A stretch of 64,000 nt of DNA from Naematelia aurantialba (GCA_021527695.1 JAKFAO010000009.1:744001-808000); one strand, 5' to 3'; positions 1 through 11,719 are shown, counted from the stretch's first letter. The notes: generated by a model from the letters alone, not told the origin. Numbers and translations: made by a program.

Positions 1-197
1 TGTCGCACATACTAAGAAAGGTATGAAACATGCTGTTAGACCGCCGCGGTGATCCACGAACCTGGTCCATGAACCTGGTGCTACAATTATCGACATTCAT
101 CGGAACCGTACTCGTGCTGATTGTCGCTAACATTGATGGTATATTACGATGACCACATAGATGAGCTCCTCATCCGAGACCCAACTGAAACCTCTTC

Positions 198-3100
198 TCA
201 TCTACTTCCCGCAACAGGTACACTCGCATTATCGTACAGACACTGGAATAAAACCTGGTCGGCATTCTCAATCATGGGCTGAACATATGGAGGGAATCGC
301 GCCCCGATCGGTTGAACGATTCCGGCATTCGCTCCTTGCGGAAACAAAGTTCTGATGTTGCCTGGTCCGATTGACCGGCGTTTGAGAAACTTGTCCGTGA
401 GCTGCCTGAACTTGCTTCCGCGCACAGATGGGACGGGTGAAGGGGCAGGCGTAGGTGAAGGGCCGGGAGATGGTGACGGTGGGGCCATGAAGGTTGCAGA
501 AACACGCAAGTCAGCCGACGATAGAGGAGGCGTGGCGACTGTCTCCTGTGCGGATGAAGCAGAACTCGATGCTGAGAGACTGATGCCTCCGCTGGACTCC
601 GGGAATGTCGTTGGCATCTGGCTGAAGGATAATTCAGCAGACGGATCGACTCTTCTGATAGTCAATGCAGGGCTCGGAGGGCCGTTAACTGATTCCAGTC
701 GATTTATCTCCTGAAGCTGGACGGGTGAGCCCTGGCTGGGTCGTAACGAAGTAAAAGAGCTATATTGGCTTCCTTCACCGAGGGGAGGAAGCATCTTTGG
801 GTCCGCGGATTGAAAGAGCTTCACGCGTGTCGACTCGCTGGTCTGCAGACTGCGGGGACTGCCCAGCCCAACCCAGCCCCATTCCTCCCCTCTCGTCCAG
901 CCTGGCGCATCATCGAAAGCGGGGGTCTCCTCCACGTCGGTCTCCAACCCCGCGTCTTTGCTCAAGATATATCGTGTAGGTGTGTGCTCAGATTTCACTT
1001 TACGGATGAAACGGAATCGCCTCTTGTGGTATCGCTGCGATCGTACCGGATGAAAACAATCAACCAACATCTGCGACAATTCTTCGTTCCTGTAATGCAA
1101 AAGTGGCGGAAAATCGTGGCACCGTGTGGACAACGACAGTGTCTTGTTGGTGCACATTAAGGCGATAAGGCTGGTTGCGACAGGTTTCGCCACATACTGG
1201 GAGGGATTATACGAAGACCAAGGAGCGCATCGGAATGTCGTCGTTGCCGGATCTATGAGAAGAGATGCAGGCGCTGTGAGCATCGACCGCACGGTTCCAA
1301 CACATAGAGCCTCAAGCGCTGTGGCCGATGCCGCGAAATCACCAATCTCGATATCGATCAGTCCGGTTTGTCGGGCAAAAGTGCTGGATACAGGCAGCAT
1401 ATCACCCAGGTAAGCCGCCGCCTGACGTGGGCCACAGCGTTTGGCGTAAGAGTACCTGCGCTGTCAGCGTACATACACTCTTCAAACATCTCGGCTTGAA
1501 CTTGGTGGACTGACGAGTGGAATTCGGAGCCATGTAGTCCCATAGCCCGGTAGGCTGGGTTCAGGACCACTCCTCGTCCCGCTATGACGACGTCACAGGC
1601 TGCCGCTAATGCAACGCCTCCAGCAGCTGCGTTACCTCGCAGACACGCGATTGTGGCAATACCTCGCTCGCAAAGGCTCAAATTTGCCGATGGCCCAACT
1701 TCACTCGACATGAAGGGCGAGCGGTCAGGGTGGGTGTCAGAGACAAGAAATTCCACAACATCGTCAATCGCATTGATATTGCGCCACGTCTCGTGTGGCG
1801 GTGAAGCGGCGTGTTCGATGGTGTTCAGTGCGATGCCGTTGCAAAAGTAGTGACCTCCCTACGCAAGATCAGCAGGACTCGAGAGGATACGCCGTGGACG
1901 GCTCAGACTTGCCATCAGGACGAGGAGCTTGACATTACCTCGTTCGGCTGCGGTTGCCCATTGCAGTGCGCGAAGCAAAATTTGGCAATTCTCCGTCGAG
2001 AAAGCCCCATTGCTTTTGGCGTCAGCGTGAACGGAGCTGCCAAGACCGCCTCACTAGAAATCCCAGTACACCAGCATTGCCACTCTGCCTTCTTCCTCAA
2101 CACGACGGACCCGCACCTCCTGCCATTCTCCCTCCCTCTCCTCCCAGCTGTCCTGAGTCCACTCCCTGACACCTTCCAATACACTCCCATGCCCACCGTC
2201 CAGAATCGCCGAGACCATCGGTACCTTGGGCTCGAGTGGCATGCCCGCCTTCTTTGGGACTCGACCATGGGTGAGCCAGACTCCCGCGGAAGCTGTGGCG
2301 GCTTTTGCGGTCTTGAAGAATACTGCCCCGTTTCGGCGGGCGAGAAGCGTGCCGGCCGGTATCTCGTCCCATGAAGCGAATCCCAGCGTCGAGTAGAGCT
2401 GGGCAGGGATTGTCGAGGAGTCGCGGTGCAATTGCGCGCCGTAGGCAAAGAGGCAGGTCTTGCTGTTCATTGTGAGTGGCGCGAGCTGGGCACCAGGTTG
2501 GGAATCGGAAGCACGGACAATGCGAGCTACCGTCTCTGCAGTGTGCTTCGCAAGGTCGGGTCGACGCTGTTTTGCGGTTAACAATGGTCGATCGCCGGTC
2601 ACACCTCCCAAGAAGGCCACACCGAGGGTGACGCTGTTCGTTTCCCATTCTGCCAAGGGTCGAGCACTCATCCACTCCTCTCTCGGCAGCGGCTGGAGGA
2701 TCTTCCAGACACGCAAGATGGCGTGGGTGAGGGCTGTGATGGCGGCTTGGGAGTTTAGTGTCTGATATACCTGCGTTTTGGTCGGGGGTGGCGAGGGGAG
2801 GGAGTACTGCTCCCAGGCCCAGACTGCTCCTCCATCCAAGTGCTCGTTTGCCTGGAAAACGATGGCTCCCCAGTGTGAGCGATATGTTGGAACATGTGCA
2901 GGGTCCAGCAGCTCGGCAAGTGCCTCGGCCCCCGAGGTGCCGTCGTCACCTAGCAACATCCAGTCAAGCGACGATGGCCCCGCATCCCCTGGCGGTCCGG
3001 GGTGGACCACAAGCGTTATCCACTACGTTCAAGCATTTCAGCGGTGGATCTCCGGGACGGAACGTGATAGGATTGGATAAGATTGCAAATCTAAGGCGCG

Positions 3101-3493
3101 CGCACTGACCCTCTTGAACACAGTTTCAGGTACTCGTATCGTCATGAACGGACAAACGACGAGGTCGGCGTTTGCCCGCTCCGCAGCACGGACCATGTCC
3201 TCATCGCTGCCTGCGACGTGGACAGAGATGTATGTGATGCCAAGATGGGAGAAGTATGCCAGGCAGCGCTGGGTGAAGCTGTTTATAGAGGTGACGAGAA
3301 GGAGGAGGCGAAGAGATTGTATGGCCCGTGGGACGGAGGCGAGCGGTCCCAGCGTCGGGGGTGGAGAGGGGAGAAGCAGGGGGTTCGGTGCCAGTGATGG
3401 AGAGGACTTGAATGACATGGTCGGTAGAGGCGTTACACGCCACTGCAGGGGAAGTATTGGACAGTCAAGTGCGAACCGACCGCTGCAGAGCAA
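198..3493 (-). CDS. HypX/HoxX-like protein: formyltransferase-crotonase fusion with Ser/Pro-rich tail
   Basis: Five exons join in frame: 3493-3110, 3022-2055, 2012-1913, 1858-1515 and 1455-198. The product is about 1017 aa, or 992 aa from the second Met at 3418, which I prefer because the domain begins soon after. The N-terminal part carries the HypX formyltransferase signature HPGPPGDAGPSSLDW (split before it by an intron) and FQANEHLDGGAVWAWE. The C-terminal half is a crotonase fold with NGIALNTIEHAA, LRGNAAAGGVAL, LNPAYRAMGLHGSEF and the HypX-specific end HYRNEELSQML. About 265 residues of Ser/Pro-rich tail follow, which bacterial HypX lacks. In bacteria HypX converts the formyl group of formyl-tetrahydrofolate through formyl-CoA to CO for [NiFe]-hydrogenase. 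That chemistry is known only there; the fungal role is unknown. The intron at 1912-1859 fits only a GC-AG type. No organelle signal is evident. Confidence 0.85.
1859..1912 (-). other. Probable GC-AG intron in the HypX-like gene
   Basis: The exon ends ...LVLM and is followed by GCAAGT, the preferred donor of GC-AG introns. The acceptor is TTGCGTAG with CTGAT just upstream. Splicing gives LVLMGGHYFCNGIALN, which matches the crotonase segment of HypX. The nearby GT donors do not keep this frame together with the conserved LVLM and GGH residues. Length is 54 nt. Confidence 0.7.
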
Positions 3494-4626
3494 ACAGTTG
3501 TCAAAGGCAGATTCGAAGGTGAGAGGGGGAACAGGGAGCCTTGTGATATACAGACGTTACTCGGTCAGTCTCGAAGCTACTCGATCAACATCGAAGCCGC
3601 GGCGTTGCATATTGGAAACAAACAGACAACACGCTCCAAACACATACCACGCCCTTGTCCAGAGCGATCGATTTTGTGTCAGTATTAGACCACATTGGAC
3701 CACGCCTAGGGCAGACCTAGATGGCTGACATTGAAATTGTCATTTGACCGGGAGGTGAAAGGAAAGGGGAGCGTTCCAAATCGTTTCTGTTACGACCTTC
3801 TCCGTCTTGGGCCCAGCCTTTCGGTCAGATCACAAAAATATAAGCAGCTGATGTGTCATTCAGAACTAGAAGCAGGGAAATACAGAAGAGGAAGAGCAGA
3901 AAGGCCTGGAGAACTCTCCAGCTTAGACGAGCGGCGATGAGGGACAGTAGGGGCGCAGAGAGGAGGGTAAATGAGCAGGGAGGCATGTTGCAAAGACACG
4001 ACTTGGCGCTGCCTGTTCTTGTGTGTGTCATTCTCCCCTTTGTGTGCCCCATGATTCGTATATATTGTGTAGTAGGCTGCCTACAATGCTTCTGAGGGCT
4101 CATTTTGATCGAATTTGACGTCCATACGTGTTAGCCTGCTCGCTCCCCATGCCTAGTTACAGAGCCTGGTTGCAGAGTGCTCGCTACGCAAAGTCGCTCG
4201 CCCCCCAGGTCGCGTACCAAAGCTCCTCTCGGCGTTTGGAATGTTCATCCCACAGAGACGAACTGCACTCCACATCAGACGCCATTCCATCATGCCTTCC
4301 AATCAGCGAATGGGCTCCTCCATCCCCACTCCCGCGGTCCTGCGCGCCCAGCATTCATATCAAAGGGTCCACGTTCAGCGTCTCTTGCAACCCGTCCCCA
4401 CAGTCTCAGGGCTGAGCAATCTCGTTTGTCTGTCGTACTTCTTTGTCAATCGCGAATTGGAAGTGTCATCACGTCACGAATGTGGGAAGCTCACAGCGCC
4501 CTTTGCTACTGGCGACCGCAGCGAAGGCTGCAGGTTTGGCCGTTGGGAAGGCGTCTGCTGGTGGTTATTAATCGACGCACGTATGTATTCGGCCTGCTCT
4601 CTCCAATACTCTTCACATCCCCTGCA
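3494..4626. other. Intergenic region between the HypX-like gene and the F-box array
   Basis: This is shared upstream sequence of two divergent genes. No open frame here resembles a protein I recognise and I see no RNA gene or clear repeat. It presumably holds both promoters. Confidence 0.5.
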
Positions 4627-5749
4627 ATGAGCTCCGAGAGAGATTCTGGGATTCCTGGCATCCAACGCTTGCCTCCCGAGTTGATAATAGAAATCACCCG
4701 CTACTTGTATCCATCTCGAAATGACGTCGTCAGTCTTGCCTTCACAGGACACCAGATGTTTGATACCATCTGGCGTATGCGACACCGTTATTTCTCGGTG
4801 CCGTGGAAACCAAGAGGCTCTGACAGGTACACACATGGAACGAAGAAGCAGATCAAAAACGCTCAAGAAACAGCCGAGGAAGTTGTATTCCAGCCGAATG
4901 CCGATTGGAGGAGGTTTACTGGCTTCTCCAAATGCAAAACAATGACCTACGCACAGTATTCTTTGACCTACGCATCCAATCTGCGACAGCAAACGGTGAG
5001 TGCCTCGAATCAGAGACCAGAGCAAAGTCTGATGCCCACCACCGTAGATTCCGCTCATAGAAGCTGCGTGGAAACCCCTCCTGCTCGCTTCGGGGGGACA
5101 AAGGGCCCCCCAGGTCGTGATCGAAGGGTCTCAACTCCGTGAGATACTACCAAAATTGCGAGCTGTCCTCACTGGTATTGGGGAAGACCCCCGGCCTTCA
5201 CGACTATCTTTTACCGAATACCGTTGGTCGCCAAACAGTACGGCGACGCTATTCAACTTGGAGTCGTTTCGCAAAATCGAACAGGTGGATTTCTCATTCC
5301 GCCGCTTCTTGGCAAACGTTGGGGGTGGACAGATAGTGGACATGACGTGGCGCGAAGATCCTATCTGCTGGACGCTATTAAATGCTACCTCCACTCTACC
5401 CACCAGGGTAAACGGCGGGCGGACCATCAATCTCTATGATCCGGATCGGCTTACATTGCTTATGGCCACGTCAGCTGATGATCAGTCGCCAGACGTCAGA
5501 CCGCGGTGCCACATTCCCCCCGGTTTCAAACAAGCAACTACTGAGACTCAGGGACGAGACACCACACAGATTCGGGTCGTTTTCCGTGAGTTTCGAACAG
5601 ACGATGAATTTGACCCGAGTGATGGACTGGCAAGCGATGCGGCCAACACGACAGATCTTGACTCCGTTGGCAGCTTGTGTCTTGTTCGGGACCGCCTTGT
5701 TTCCGTCCTTCCAACTTGGGACTCGAGACGTAACGTACTTCAAGTGTGA
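4627..5749 (+). CDS. F-box-like protein, array copy 1
   Basis: Two exons, 4627-4995 and 5048-5749, join in phase 0 across a 52-nt intron (GTGAGT...CCGTAG) and encode 356 aa. The N-terminus has an F-box-like helix set, LPPELIIEITRYL, then NDVVSLAFTGHQMFDTI. The second exon ends with motifs shared by the array: a Trp-containing helix AAWKPLL, then INLYDPDRLTLL, a PPGF turn and IRVVFREF. F-box proteins bind Skp1 and bring substrates to SCF ubiquitin ligases; the C-terminal half is not an LRR or WD40 domain that I recognise, so the substrate is unknown. The Met at 4627 is the first one just before the F-box. The F-box call rests on pattern and could be tested with a profile search. Confidence 0.65.
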
Positions 5750-6952
5750 TGGGAACGCTCGGCCCTCGGCTGACCAGATACTTGTAAGTAGATTGTGGTG
5801 TATTGTGCGGAAGTATCAAATGCATGCGACCTGTCGCACTTCCCAGAGGTCCCTGTCAGGACAACCCACTCTCTTTCGCCTTGCGTCTCAGGCCTTCTGA
5901 GTCCAGTAGGCTACTTCGCAAGGCCCGATGGGAGAACCATCAACCTCTTAAGATCCGAGCCGGGGTAGCCTCAATGTTCTCAGGCTGTTTGACAATCCAA
6001 AGTCTTACGCTGGGATCTGCCTCCTCCCTTAGGGATTCCAGCAAACAACTGCTCAATACAAAGATAATTGAGCTACTTACTCTCTTTTGACCGCCGCTCC
6101 AAGCAGCACTTGGAGCTCTCGGCTCAACACCGGCGAGACTTGATTTCCAGACAAGATTTGGTCCGTGCTCTTGTTTGCCACTTGGCCTGGCCGGCGCAGT
6201 TCGCCACTTGCTGTCCAATTTCTTCTCAGGTTATGAGACTTGGACGGCGACTCGATGTTCAGGATATCACCGTACCAGAGACGCACGGGCTGACTGGAAG
6301 TCGAACTCGCTGAGTGATTGGCCAGGAAGTTTCTAGTCAAGCTATCCCTTGTACCCAGTAGAATTGGCATTAGCGCAATATCGTCATATCCACCCAGGAC
6401 ATGACGCCACTCGCCGTCCTTCATTCGATGAGAGGATCTAATTTTAGCACCTTGCTGGTCACCCTTCTTGCTTGCCTGCTTAGGGTTGTTGCAAGGTAAA
6501 CGACGAAAACCTTCCTTCGCACACAACGCTCCCGACAACGTATAGGGCGGTCGAAGCGTTTAGAAATGCAAGGCTCATAGGAGGCGGTCTTCAGAAAGAA
6601 GGAGTCTCTCAGACTCTCTGGTTTGACGTCATTCTGTTGCGTCTCCGAAAGACCCCAATAATCCCTCTGTGGGCTTCGCAAAGACGAAGGGGGTTGTATT
6701 TGAAGTCCTCCGTCAAGCGTTTCTTGAGTGCTTTGATAAGCAGTCTCACGTTGCACTACCACTGAAAAGCACTCTGGTGAACAGATCAAAGCTGAGTTTT
6801 TAGCCCGCCAGCCTACCCACCTTGAGCGTGGCGTGCACAAGAACAGCATCACTCGTGCTCCGGCCAAGGCCAATAGACACCGTGAACCGCCGCCCTTGAA
6901 CAGCGCTCCAACCGCCCAACGAAGACGAGTACGGGACATTAGCATAGCAGTA
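5750..6952. other. Intergenic region in the F-box array
   Basis: About 1.2 kb between copies 1 and 2. Short open frames exist on both strands, for example 6077-6538 minus, but none shows a recognisable domain. It is roughly long enough for a decayed array copy, yet I could not align it to the paralogues. Confidence 0.4.
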
Positions 6953-8289
6953 ATGACTAAGCTTTCCGGGATACTCCAGAGTGCAAAGCGATGGGTCCAC
7001 TGCCGACCGCTTGAAAACCGCCCTACCACTGACAGTAGAGTGAATGGACCGCCGGACGTGTCTGGAATCCCAGGCAGCAGTACCAGCCCTGCTGCTTCTG
7101 ACACTTCACCCAGCACCAAAAGCCTTCCGTCCGAACTGTGGATAGAAATCTTTGACAATGTGCGAGCTCTCTCTGACAAGCGCAATTTGTCGTGCGTGAG
7201 CAAATTGATACGAGCAAGTGTCTCGGCTTCTCTGTTTCGAGTTGTCCACATCCCATCAACCAGTGGCAAGACTGCAGAATTCATGCAGACTGTGAATGCC
7301 ACATTCCCGCCACTGTTAGAAACCAGTCGGGGTCTGTCGGAAGAGGAGCCCATTGGTGACGCCAGCGCTTTTCAAGGGATCTTTAATATGGCTACGGAAG
7401 TCTGCATTACAAGCTTTATAGATCCGAGGCACATAAGTCCCCTCAGCTCGTGTCAGAAGCTTGTGTTTGCCGATGAGGCATTTCCGGGAACAGTCCTCGA
7501 CGAGACTGTGAGTTTGATCTCTGACCTACCACCGTGATTGATGCGTTCAAGCTTCAACAGTGGAAGTATCACTGGGAGACTCTATTTCGGGTGACCAAAA
7601 TCAGCCGGCTCTGTATGGATTGTGGCCACGTCGGGTGGAATCGAGCCTTCCGTTCTGTCTTTGAAGCCGCCGATGCCTTGCCTCACTTGTCTCGACTGTC
7701 CCTCCACGGTAATCCTGCGGAGGCCCTCAAAATACTGGAACAAGGTGAGGGGCGCCGCCCCATCTTCTCGGAACAGCTGAAGACGGTGGATCTCACGTTA
7801 TACCACGGGCGACAAGGTTATGGCGAAACACACTCTCGTGTTATTTTCGAGGTGAGCATACACCCTGATAGCTGGCTCTCAAAGCGCGACGTAAGATTAT
7901 ATAACCCGGGACGTACGCTCTTCCAGCCCGAAGACGCAGGTTCTGAAATTCTCAGAGGATATTCTTCTCTCAATTGGAGCGAGCAAGCCTCTCACCCAGG
8001 CCCACTGATTCATGTGTACTTTAGGTATCTCACAGGTATGGAAGCCCAATACCCGAGGCATGTGAATGAAGACCATTTACATCTGAACTTGAAAAGCAGA
8101 CTGTGTCTCGCGAGAGAAGCGAGCACTCCCGACACCTACACCCCGTGGCATACGGTGCTTGCCAGGATCAACAACAACTCTCCGGAATCGTATATGGAAA
8201 CTCTTAAGAAGTACTTGGGAACTTGTACAGGGTGTGGAAGTTCCGGGTCGAATGGGCCATGTGTCTTCAGCGGAAATGCCACTGGATGA
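6953..8289 (+). CDS. F-box-like protein, array copy 2
   Basis: Exons 6953-7507 and 7561-8289 join in phase 0 across a 53-nt intron (GTGAGT...CAACAG with CTGAC inside) and encode 427 aa. The F-box-like segment LPSELWIEIFDNVRAL starts near residue 59 after a Ser/Pro-rich leader, so this copy has the longest N-terminus of the array. The second exon begins WKYHWETLF and carries the family motif WLSKRDVRLYNPGRTLFQP, matching WLGRRRHVNIYDPHRFTL of copy 3. An in-frame Met codon-like start lies further upstream but the ATG at 6953 is the first true ATG. The C-terminus ends in a Gly/Ser/Cys-rich stretch not seen in the other copies. Role inferred as a SCF substrate receptor; substrate unknown. Confidence 0.65.
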
Positions 8290-8763
8290 AGCCATTGGCA
8301 GCACAGAGAGAGTGGCGCGAGGAGATTTCTCATTTGCTCCTCTTTGACTTCGTTTGTAATACTCGAATTTCAAGGAGAGGGATCGCAATGGAGTGGATGT
8401 ACACGAGCATGACCACGCTTGGCGATGGGTGCAAAAGAGCTCCACCATCATACCCTCTTCCCCGGCTGGAGGGTGCTGATTACGAGAGCGCGAGCTGTGA
8501 TCAGGCTGCTTTGGAAGGACCGCTGTGTCTCGACAGCATGACGGTGACCCCTGACCATTTCAGGACGGCACAAGCAAGGATACGAAATGAACACACTCGA
8601 ACATTCCAGTCGGGCGATTCCATGGCGTGTCACCGGTCCAAGACTCTACCTTCGGATCCCTGGCAAGAACTCCGCGGCTTCTTTCTCTTTCCTTTTGCAA
8701 GTCGAGTATGAAGCCCGTCGTGCGTGAAGGAGGATTCACCACTTGCTCTTCTTACCGTGCAAT
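8290..8763. other. Intergenic region, array copies 2-3
   Basis: 474 nt with no recognisable gene; presumably the promoter of copy 3 and the 3' end of copy 2. Confidence 0.4.
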
Positions 8764-9927
8764 ATGTCCTCAAACCAACAACCCAACAGCATGTACAACG
8801 ACCTTCCTGGCGAGATCATCGCTGGATTTGCCAGCTTCCTCGATGGCGGAGACCTCATAAACTACTCGATGGTCAACAGATTCACCCGCGGCTTTTCGTT
8901 CAAGGTTCGAACACTGCCGCTGCCGCATTGGACACAATGCAATCCTTCCAAGGGCTGGACTTCCCACATCCCCACCATCGAGGAGGTGTGGAATTGGGCG
9001 ACTGTGAGAAGGGACCAGCTCCCTCTTGTGCCCCCTCCAAGGCACCTAACCTTGCGCACTGAGCATGTGGTGATTGGAACTTGCGGGCGGCCCTTCTCTT
9101 TCACGGACTTTCCTCTACTAAAGAGCATCGAATTTACCCACAAAGCTCTGTACTGGCCCGGGATGGCGCCGAGCTTCATATGGGACCAGGTGGGCAGTAA
9201 TGAGGCCCATTTAACATGTTGGCTTATGATAACTTAGCCGGATCTCGACGAGTGGAAGTGCGCCTGGGCAAAGATATTCTCTGAAATCCGACTCGGACAA
9301 TTTGTCATGCCACTTGATTCTGGGCCTGACGAGACCGTCAAAGCGTTACTTCACACCCTCCAAAGTCTTCAGAGTCTTGACCGTTTCTCCTTCAAAGTCT
9401 CTAACGAATTTTGCAGTGACTGCACGGTGCGGTTGGTAGAGCAAGAGGAATTTGCAACGTTGCTGCCGGACGTGGACACGGTTGATCTTACACTTGCGCG
9501 TGGGCAAAATTCGCCTGCAATCGTCCTTCGCTTGCTAATGTTAACCACAAAGGCGACATCGTGGCTAGGGCGGAGAAGACACGTCAACATCTATGACCCG
9601 CACCGGTTTACCCTTCAGATACGCGAGCAGACCGGGGAAGACCTCGATCTCGCCGAGGAGATATTGGCCCCGCAACGTCCTCCCATCCATTGTCTGATGC
9701 CCAGAGGATTCGAGGAACTGAGTACAGAGAACTGTCCCTCCGATTCCCACCGGCGCATCAACGTGCTGTTCCGCCCATTCACGGTGGATGACACAGTTGA
9801 GGAGCCTGATCTCACAGACACCCGCCCCCCTGAACAGAAGAGTATGATGACTTTAGTTCGAAACCACGTCAGCGATGCAGACATAGAGGAATTTGAAGAG
9901 TGGCTGCATGGTGAGAGCGTTCTTTAG
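8764..9927 (+). CDS. F-box-like protein, array copy 3
   Basis: Exons 8764-9189 and 9238-9927 join in phase 0 across a 48-nt intron (GTGGGC...AACTTAG) and encode 371 aa. The F-box-like segment is YNDLPGEIIAGFASFL followed by GDLINYSMVNRF. After the intron come DEWKCAWAKIF and the family block TSWLGRRRHVNIYDPHRFT, a PRGFEELST turn and RINVLFRPF. The protein ends soon after a short acidic helix. The start at 8764 is the first ATG; a second one ten codons later (8794) would still keep the whole F-box. Same orientation and same intron position as its neighbours, so the array grew by tandem duplication, but sequence divergence is large, which points to old or fast-evolving copies. Confidence 0.65.
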
Positions 9928-10339
9928 AAGCGTAGCCCCCGATTCCCGCAGATCCGATACCTGATGTTCATGTATATTTTGCTGTTCCCCACTTCTCACA
10001 CAAGTACCCTCGATCCATCGCTTGTACTGCGCATTGGAGTAGTAGAACTCTACCTAAGTATTGTGCGTTCTCAAATTATAGGGCTCCGACACCCTGACGA
10101 TTGTGCCACTTGCTTCAAGGCCGCTCTTCGACCGCGTTCTCCCCTACGACAAACATTCCATGGTAGATGAAGGGAGGTGCACGCCACGAAGACCACTTGG
10201 GGAACGATACAAAGGGGCGGTACTCGGTGTCTCCGTGTATAAAGGCAAAGCTGACAGAACCCGCCTGGAAGACTCTTCCAACGCGATTTGGCCACTGGGG
10301 GATTTGCCACTTTGACGTGTTGGCCACTTTGCCTCGTCA
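9928..10339. other. Intergenic region, array copies 3-4
   Basis: 412 nt without a gene. It contains the TATA-like element listed separately. Confidence 0.4.
10237..10244 (+). promoter_or_regulatory. TATA-like element upstream of F-box copy 4
   Basis: GTGTATAAAGG lies about 100 nt before the ATG at 10340, a plausible core-promoter distance. Position and motif only; no expression evidence. Confidence 0.35.
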
Positions 10340-11622
10340 ATGTCATCCCACGGCGAGGCCGCTTCCACCAAGACGGATATCCATAGCTCAGATGATGGCC
10401 CGTTTCCCGCAGAGATATGGGCGGAGATTGCTTCTTACCTGCGCTCGCGGAACGACCTCTGCAATCTTTCGCTGGCCAGTCGCATCGTATCCGGGGCGAT
10501 CCGGGATGTGAAATTCCACACGGTCTCGGTGGCGCACACGGGGTGGATCGACGAGAGTCGGCTCATCCTTCAACCAAGAGAAACTGAGCTGAGCTCCTCC
10601 GACTGGCAGACTGCATTGAGGTTATTTGGATCCTTGAGCCTCGACGACTGGCCAGAGGAGGACCCAACCTACCTGCAACGGCGCATGGAGGAGGTCAGGC
10701 TCCCTCCGGAAGATATCTGCAGCCGTGCGAAGCAGGTCAAAATTCGCGGGCCAATCCCGATTCCACTGAGCGCGTTCCCCGCTGCCACGACCATCGAGCT
10801 GTGCCAGCAGGCGTTCATGGGCCCGTCATTAGAATCAGTGTATGCACCGACCGTGCGTTCAGAAGACGTGAGTCTGCTGCGGCTGTCTGGATCCCTGCCT
10901 AGCCGGTGCGGTGCGAGCTGACTGTGACTGGGACCTTCTCATTTCAGTTTACACGGTGGGAAAAAGCATGGAGAAGCTCCTTTGCTGGCGCACAGGCGAC
11001 TGTTCTCGTCCTGCGACAAGAGCGTATCAGACGCGCACATTGCCAAGCGTTGCTGTTAGCGGCTGGGCAGATGAAGCAGCTGACTCGAATCTGCTTCGAC
11101 GGTATCGACCGACATGGAAAGCGGAATATGACCAATTTCGCATTCTCAAATATTGACATGGAAGACTTTTTTCCTCAGGTATCGACCGTGGACTTTACCG
11201 TCTCGCCGGAATGTCGCAGGAGCACCGACGTCGCAAACTACTCGTACGGAAGATTCATTCTAGCCTCAGAGGGGAACACGTGGTTATCAAAGCGCACGAC
11301 TATCAACTTTTGGGATCCCCGTCAATGTACGCTATCAATGCACCCCACAAGGGTTGGTTCTTCGCACAACGTCAAAAAACCTCCGTATGGCTTTCGGATT
11401 GCCACAGCGCTGGAGCTCTCTGAGGAGCTCCCTGCCTCGCACCCTCGCATAAACGTGCTCTTCCGCGAGTTCCATCCAGAGGATGAAGGCCCAGATCCGA
11501 GTGTGTTCCCGGCCGAAGGAGACACCGCGCTCGATAGAGCAAAGGAACTCGTACTGGTGCGAGACCTCACGGTGGACCTGAGAAGTATGAAAACCTTCAA
11601 GGTTCCGATCAACGCTGCTTAA
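10340..11622 (+). CDS. F-box-like protein, array copy 4
   Basis: Exons 10340-10867 and 10948-11622 join in phase 0 across an 80-nt intron (GTGAGT...ATTTCAG) and encode 400 aa. The N-terminal segment FPAEIWAEIASYLRSRNDL then NLSLASRIVSGAI is the clearest F-box of the array. The second exon has RWEKAWRSSF, the family motif WLSKRTTINFWDPRQCTL, a PPYGFRIATALE turn and RINVLFREFHPEDE, which closely resembles RVVFREF of copy 1. The final LVLVRDLTVDL matches LCLVRDRLVSVL of copy 1. These shared C-terminal blocks define the family better than the F-box. Likely a SCF receptor; the ligand-binding half is of unknown fold. Confidence 0.7.
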
Positions 11623-11719
11623 TGAGATTATGAAGACCCATGCATGCTGGCTGGCTGATACAATGCCGGCTCGAGATGGTGATGCCATACCTACACCGTA
11701 CTGACCACACGTATCACTC

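Noticed and set aside
198..1400. Separate 400-aa Ser/Pro-rich protein gene starting at 1400
   Set aside because: The frame continues upstream of that Met to 1455 and splices to the crotonase exon, giving the HypX motif YSYAKRCG and later HYRNEEL; it is the 3' part of the HypX-like gene.
1384..1455. Alternative intron 1455-1384 after GCGCAG/GTACTC
   Set aside because: It shifts the frame to an early stop and loses the conserved region between GSEF and LPVSS. The GTCAGT donor at 1514 with acceptor at 1456 keeps it.
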